Shown here piece by piece: positions 15,601-18,898 of a stretch of 18,898 bases of DNA (position 1 is the stretch's first letter; each line of letters opens with the position of its first letter). The DNA is from an uncultured Eubacteriales bacterium (lineage in GTDB: Bacteria > Bacillota > Clostridia > Oscillospirales > CAG-382): positions 1-18,898 of the forward strand of contig URCT01000042.1 of assembly GCA_900546385.1 (NCBI GenBank). Direction: 5' to 3'. The notes below the pieces were generated by a model, which saw only the letters and a list, made by a program, of their open reading frames with translations, ran no database searches and had not been told where the DNA came from. Both the position numbers and the translations under genes were made by a program.

Positions 15601-17340
15601 TCCAACAACGACCCGATGATCACGCTTTCGACGATTGGTGAGCTGAACTTGGATACAAGGGATATCATTGCCATTCGTCTGACGGCAAAAATGCCTAAGG
15701 ACAGTGTGGTTCAGCTGTTTTTCCGCACAAGCGAAGCCGGTAATCTCTCGGAGGATAAAGCCTTTGTTCTGAAAGCAACCTCCGATGAAACCGAAACCTT
15801 CCTTATCGATCCGACCAAAAAGGCAACCTGGAAAGGCATGCTTACCGGAATGCGTCTTGACCCGTGTGCGACGGAGGATACGACGTTTACCGTAACGTCT
15901 ATTGAGCTTTTGCAGCGCGATGCAATAAACAGCGTGATCGGCACCAAGGGCATCGAGATTAACGGCTTTAAAAAAGAGCTGCCGTTTGCGGCGGAAAAAA
16001 CGGCAGACGGCGACCGTCTTGTTCCGTTTGACCCGACTATCGGCCTTGATTTTGCTCTCGGCGCGTTCCACGAATGGAATAAGGACAAAGGCGTTCTGAC
16101 CTTGAACTTCAAGAAGCACACAGTTGTCTTTACGGTCGGCAGCGATTCGTATACCGTAGACGGTGCTTCGAAAAAGCTCTCACAGCCGATCAAAGCAACC
16201 GACGGACTGCCCATGATTCCGATGAAAACGCTTTGCGATATCCTTGGCTATACCTATTCGGTCAACGAAGCCGGCGATGTGGTCCTTGTTACGCCGGATA
16301 AGGCATACTTTGACGAAATTGAAAAATCGCGCGTGGACGGCTCTTGGGAATTCAACGTTTCGGGCGATTCTGAGGGCTGGACAAGCGGCGATATGAGCTT
16401 GTTAGCCGATGACGGCTACTTGTCCTGCGAATCGGCTTCGGCACATTCCGATCCGACTCTTAAACAAAAAAATGCTGTTAATCTCGTTGCAGGCAAATAT
16501 AACAAGTTCGAGGTGCGCGTTCGCTACAGCTACACCTCCGAGAAACTCCAGACACTCACCATGTACTTTTCTACCGACAATTCGCCGGGAATGAGCGAAC
16601 ATAAGGCGATCCATGTAAGGCTCAAGACCAAGGACACCGGCGGAGAATGGGAAACCTATACGGTTGATCTTGCCACCTGCGAGGAATGGAAGAATACCAT
16701 CACAGCTCTGCGTTTTGACCCGTTCAATGCCTACGGTCATATGGATATTGACTACATCCGCTTTATTGAAAATCCGGATTATGACGAAGCATCCGCCGAA
16801 AAAGAACGCGAAGCTGAGCTTGCCGCCGAAAAGGAAAAGCACAAGGAGTTATTTGGCATTATCAACGGCGACGCGGAAGGCAGCGGAACCGGCTTTGTCA
16901 AGGACAACGGATCGCTTGAAATTGTCGAAGACCCGACAAACCCCGATAATCATTGCTATCTTGCTTTACCGAATACGGATAAGGAAAAATGGCTTTATAC
17001 CGTTCATAAAATGCATTACACGCCGGGAGCAACATATACTTTTTCCGCGGATGTAATGTTGGCAGCACACGGTACGGATGTCAACCCGCCTTCGGGATTG
17101 TCAGCCACTGTATTAGCGAACGCCAGATACGCAGATACGGTCTATGACCATGTGGTCGGACGCTGTGAAGGTGTTGTAGCCGGTGCGTGGAAGCATTGGA
17201 CTTTCACTTTCACTGTTGCTGAGGACAGTGCCGGACGTAACGGAGATTATTTCTGTTTCTACTCCGATCCGATCGACGGAAAAGGCATTGGCTACTATTT
17301 TGACAACGTTGTCATTACCGAGCAAATGCCCGAAGATTAA
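12670..17340 (+). CDS. Secreted SLH-anchored GH99/WbsX-like glycan enzyme with binding modules
   Basis: A large surface enzyme of 1556 residues. The start is the ATG at 12670, eight bases after AAGGAG and giving a clean signal peptide (about 1-22). In order: three SLH repeats (about 32-87, 95-138, 151-202) that anchor to cell-wall polymers; two jelly-roll or laminin-G-like regions (about 225-425 and 430-565); a GH99/WbsX-like barrel (about 577-895) with YYDEGRPETADWEIKYLVEH, and TWNEYGEGTF whose Glu868 and Glu871 have the spacing of the catalytic pair I recall for GH99 endo-alpha-mannosidases; a beta-sandwich (about 955-1088); a copper-amine-oxidase-N-like stalk domain (1089-1211); a second sandwich (1222-1368) resembling the first; a short charged helix; and a CBM4/9-like module (1396-1556). 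In SLH1 the usual ITRAE motif reads VTVAE. Mannan or another surface glycan is a guess; activity on WbsX-like relatives is poorly known. Confidence 0.85.
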   Translation: MLKKLLIALLAVGTLTLGASAAFVKTETYADGTFHDIPSTEWYAAEVAGAYELGLMNGVGANLFDPNGSVTVAEAITMAARAHALYLNETIPDASGEWYAKYVSYAKTAGIIADEFTAADFDRPATRSEVAELFRKAMSADWFTAVNTVSAIPDVPEDASFRDGLLLLYNAGVVMGSDSFGTFNPDANIIRAEAAAIINRVALPEKRLHKTLDKVSYSDAYLLAQSTTMSGSKEGIASGWLLDNRGGTPRKTLAEEGYSSLFDKDTEAGTAYIREFNKFSTGKVTLDTAFSAKGEGVYLEYRNDSGDAVYRAEIKDNAWQLLNADGSYTKLCDLGDTVNFTFYVTVDLDNLRSNTIINKKDCGTYPLSVSADKANILNFRFATTEKSTGMLTPGKTEMFVNYAVYDNFDYDEQDALPFDWTGDAVAKDYALLLEKGTAGKYFGAVSGTVVAEFEMFLPKNENVTYTLTHDGEAVAAFEAKDGVFTVNGTTVYTDAVANLWYRLRFELDTSSKTVLVKVNGRKTETVPFASKASSVSALSFENKSETGIYLDKVRVYRTFEHADYVPVPVKPAGEDKYIVGLNVCPLWQNGKHMGWSCITPFDDIKPVLGYYDEGRPETADWEIKYLVEHGVDFQAFCVFFTKKNGSVCLDNDGYPHLYEGFMNAKYADMTKFCAILETANAASASTLEEWKNAYVPYIIENLIKDERYVVIDNKPLIMVFGSGTIKKRAGGVEQARAMFDYLEEEVKKLGYDGVLFLGSVGPGSNVDEYAALGYDGNFAYNWGTNGYKLDENKKWNLNYADNAESTGVYNIPTVSVGFNNVGWARVRYPMAGMSDFKSALAWVRDEYLPKYAKESWQKNFMMLSTWNEYGEGTFMMPTTDEKGFGYLDAVREVFTGEKANASVNTVPTDAQKERINHLYPQYRRLLRREGYDVALDTESDPLIAAASVDFAAAKASDYVTFNIRDGVIGADGFTGISSNNDPMITLSTIGELNLDTRDIIAIRLTAKMPKDSVVQLFFRTSEAGNLSEDKAFVLKATSDETETFLIDPTKKATWKGMLTGMRLDPCATEDTTFTVTSIELLQRDAINSVIGTKGIEINGFKKELPFAAEKTADGDRLVPFDPTIGLDFALGAFHEWNKDKGVLTLNFKKHTVVFTVGSDSYTVDGASKKLSQPIKATDGLPMIPMKTLCDILGYTYSVNEAGDVVLVTPDKAYFDEIEKSRVDGSWEFNVSGDSEGWTSGDMSLLADDGYLSCESASAHSDPTLKQKNAVNLVAGKYNKFEVRVRYSYTSEKLQTLTMYFSTDNSPGMSEHKAIHVRLKTKDTGGEWETYTVDLATCEEWKNTITALRFDPFNAYGHMDIDYIRFIENPDYDEASAEKEREAELAAEKEKHKELFGIINGDAEGSGTGFVKDNGSLEIVEDPTNPDNHCYLALPNTDKEKWLYTVHKMHYTPGATYTFSADVMLAAHGTDVNPPSGLSATVLANARYADTVYDHVVGRCEGVVAGAWKHWTFTFTVAEDSAGRNGDYFCFYSDPIDGKGIGYYFDNVVITEQMPED

Positions 17341-17346
17341 CAAAAT

Positions 17347-17374
17347 ATCCGGTTCTTTCAAATAAGAGCCGGAT
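17347..17374 (+). other. Hairpin just after the SLH enzyme gene
   Basis: ATCCGGTTCTT (17347-17357) pairs with AAGAGCCGGAT (17364-17374): an 11-bp stem with one G-U pair and a six-base loop, starting seven bases after the stop codon. No T run follows directly, so it may stabilise the 3' end or act with the weaker hairpin downstream. Confidence 0.6.
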
Positions 17375-17385
17375 GGTCATACAAA

Positions 17386-17418
17386 ATGGGTGAAAATTAG
17401 CCCATCTCTCCTTTTTTT
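17386..17418 (+). terminator. Weak terminator candidate between the SLH enzyme and the fucosidase
   Basis: ATGGG (17386-17390) pairs with CCCAT (17401-17405) around a ten-base loop; CTCTCC and then seven T (17412-17418) follow. The short stem and gap before the T run make it a leaky terminator at best, so some read-through into the fucosidase gene is likely. Confidence 0.35.
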
Positions 17419-17454
17419 GGCAATCTCCGAAGGTGTATGCTTTTGGAGATTGCC
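17419..17454 (+). promoter_or_regulatory. Perfect 10-bp inverted repeat in the fucosidase leader
   Basis: GGCAATCTCC (17419-17428) pairs perfectly with GGAGATTGCC (17445-17454) around a 16-base loop. It lies directly after the T7 run and 15 bases before the ribosome binding site of the fucosidase gene. It could be a leader hairpin or an operator for a regulator; no known riboswitch class is recognised. Confidence 0.5.
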
Positions 17455-17484
17455 GTGCCGCTTTTGTTGAAAGGATATTATGCT

Positions 17485-18714
17485 ATGAGAGCTATCAGAA
17501 AAGAACAATTAGAATTTTTGAAATGGGAAATGGGCGTGTTCTTTCATTTTGGAATACGAACCTTTTTTGAGGGCCACCAGGATTGGGATATGCGGGAAAT
17601 GCCGCTGGATCGGTTTAACCCGGTCAAACTTGACTGTGAGAAGTGGATAAAAACTGTTAAAGAGGGCGGCGCAAGGTATGCCATTTTAGTATGCAAGCAT
17701 CATGACGGCTTTGCAAACTGGCCGTCTGCATATACGGAATACTCCGTGAAAAACACACCGTGGAAAGACGGCAAAGGCGATGTTGTGCGCGATTTTACAA
17801 ACGCATGCAGAAAATATGACATCAAGGTCGGTCTGTATTATTCGCCGGCACAATTCGGCTCTGCAAAAATGAATGCGAAGGAATATGACGATTACTTTAT
17901 CAATCAGATAAGCGAGCTGCTTACAAACTACGGCAAGATAGACTATCTTTGGTTTGACGGCTGCGGCAGCGAGAACCATGAATATGACACCGTGAGAATA
18001 ACGAAAGAAATCAGACATATGCAGCCGGACATTCTCATATTCAATATGTGGGATCCCGACACGCGCTGGGTAGGAAATGAATCGGGAATTGCTCCTATGC
18101 CAAACTACACAATTCAAAAGGATCTGGATTCCATTCGGACGGAGGATAAGGATGTTTTGGAGGACGAGCGTTTTCTCCCGGCTGAGTGTGACTGCCGTAT
18201 GCGGCTTACCAACTGGTTCTTCAGCGAAAATGATTTTGACACGATAAAAAGCGTCGATGAGCTTATGGGGCTTTATTATTATTCTGTCGGAAGAGGCTCC
18301 AATCTTCTTTTGAATCTCTGCCCAGACAGAAGAGGCTTAATTCCCGGAACGGACGCCGAAAGATTTATTGAGTTCGGCAATAAAATCAAAGAAGTCTTTT
18401 CAAACAGCCTTGCCGGCATGAAAGAAACCACAAAGGAAAATAACACATATACGACTGAGCTTGCTGCGCATACGCTTGTGAACACGGTGGTTATCGAAGA
18501 AGATATTTCGGACGGAGAAAAGGCAGACGAATTTTCCGTATATGTGTATCCGTATCCGTATGGAAAGCGTGTGCTTGTGTTTAAGGGGTATACGATAGGC
18601 CATAAGCGGATATGCTCATTTCCCACCATACGTACACAGAAGATCGATATCGTGATAGATAAGGCAAATGCTCCTTGTGAGCTTGACGATATTCGATTAT
18701 ATTATGTGAAATAA
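17485..18714 (+). CDS. Alpha-L-fucosidase-like glycoside hydrolase, GH29 family
   Basis: A retaining alpha-L-fucosidase-type hydrolase that releases terminal fucose from glycans. I start at the ATG at 17485 (409 residues) because AAAGGA (17470-17475) lies nine bases upstream; an in-frame ATG at 17437 lies inside a hairpin loop with no ribosome binding site. Family marks include WEMGVFFHFGIRTF near 14-27, CKHHDGFANWPS at 70-81 and YLWFDGCG, whose Asp158 matches the GH29 nucleophile position. The catalytic barrel covers about 1-330 and a short beta-rich C-terminal domain the rest. There is no signal peptide, so it should act in the cytoplasm on imported oligosaccharides. Arginine is coded by AGA or AGG in close to half of cases, unlike the CGN-rich neighbouring genes, which hints at a different origin. 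It sits 144 bases after the SLH enzyme gene on the same strand. Related GH29-fold enzymes with other specificities cannot be excluded. Confidence 0.88.
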   Translation: MRAIRKEQLEFLKWEMGVFFHFGIRTFFEGHQDWDMREMPLDRFNPVKLDCEKWIKTVKEGGARYAILVCKHHDGFANWPSAYTEYSVKNTPWKDGKGDVVRDFTNACRKYDIKVGLYYSPAQFGSAKMNAKEYDDYFINQISELLTNYGKIDYLWFDGCGSENHEYDTVRITKEIRHMQPDILIFNMWDPDTRWVGNESGIAPMPNYTIQKDLDSIRTEDKDVLEDERFLPAECDCRMRLTNWFFSENDFDTIKSVDELMGLYYYSVGRGSNLLLNLCPDRRGLIPGTDAERFIEFGNKIKEVFSNSLAGMKETTKENNTYTTELAAHTLVNTVVIEEDISDGEKADEFSVYVYPYPYGKRVLVFKGYTIGHKRICSFPTIRTQKIDIVIDKANAPCELDDIRLYYVK

Positions 18715-18724
18715 AGTACATTAT

Positions 18725-18760
18725 TGCAAAAGGGCGGACAATTTTGTCCGCCCTTTTGCA
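18725..18760. terminator. Strong bidirectional terminator after the fucosidase gene
   Basis: The arms 18725-18741 and 18744-18760 are a perfect 17-bp inverted repeat beginning TGCAAAAGGGCGG and ending CCGCCCTTTTGCA. The AAAA and TTTT within the stem provide the U tract in either direction. It would end the fucosidase transcript and that of the opposite gene at the right edge. Confidence 0.9.
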
Positions 18761-18818
18761 TGCTGTAAATGTGGTATTGCAGCGTGCTTCGATCTGTTCA
18801 TGCTTAATGTTCCTTGCC

Positions 18819-18898
18819 TTAAAGCTTGGACAATAAACATACCGTCTCGACTGTTGTTTCAGTTTCCAAGGGAAGTTCTTTCACTTCCTCGCCATCAA
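18819..18898 (-). CDS. Probable C-terminal end of a gene running off the right edge
   Basis: On the minus strand an open frame enters from the right edge and encodes 25 residues, DGEEVKELPLE then TETTVETVCLLSKL, stopping at TAA (18819-18821). The final VETVCLLSKL resembles the 'HVETVVLLS' ending of TrmA/RlmD-type RNA uracil methyltransferases, but the residues before it do not match the usual 'FPHTSH' context. It may be that family, a decayed 3' end, or chance. It lies 58 bases from the bidirectional terminator, which would suit a convergent gene. Confidence 0.35.
   Translation of the reverse strand, partial: DGEEVKELPLETETTVETVCLLSKL

Overview
The window looks like chromosomal DNA of an uncultured-type Bacillota bacterium, most likely class Clostridia from a gut or similar polysaccharide-rich habitat. 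Evidence is the sigma-A style promoters, strong AGGAGG-type ribosome binding sites, a lipobox lipoprotein, an S-layer (SLH) anchored enzyme, a sugar ABC importer without its own ATPase gene, and base composition near half G+C by eye. The species cannot be named from this sequence. There are 10 complete genes and one probable gene end; I see no tRNA, rRNA, CRISPR array, insertion sequence or prophage.

Region 1 (1-7996, plus strand): a five-gene operon. It starts with a promoter whose -35 is overlapped by a perfect palindrome, then encodes two MalF/MalG-type sugar permeases (ATGA overlap), a 761-residue HlyD/MacA-like adaptor with a very long coiled-coil hairpin, a two-helix membrane protein carrying a MacB-type extracytoplasmic core, and a solute-binding lipoprotein with an extra N-terminal propeller-like domain. 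It ends at a strong bidirectional terminator. The odd part is the MacA/MacB-like pair, without MacB ATPase or FtsX permease, placed inside a sugar importer operon. This is the best candidate here for an undescribed system, perhaps a cell-wall-spanning accessory of the importer.

Region 2 (7997-11310): a minus-strand pair, a CPA2 cation:proton antiporter followed by an MgtC-family membrane protein, divergent from a LysR-type regulator. The 151-base divergent spacer holds overlapping promoters and a palindrome that could be the LysR site. A bidirectional terminator ends the LysR gene and the neighbouring AraC gene.

Region 3 (11311-18760): an AraC-family regulator (minus) divergent from a 1556-residue secreted, SLH-anchored GH99/WbsX-like glycan enzyme. 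The spacer has a near-consensus araC-side promoter and a 21-bp spaced direct repeat upstream of the enzyme gene, the geometry expected of an AraC-family operator. Downstream, after a cluster of hairpins, is a cytoplasmic GH29 alpha-L-fucosidase with noticeably different arginine codon use. Together this suggests surface glycan attack, import and internal defucosylation, though the substrate is not shown by the sequence. The last bases hold a strong terminator and what may be the C-terminus of a minus-strand gene running off the edge.
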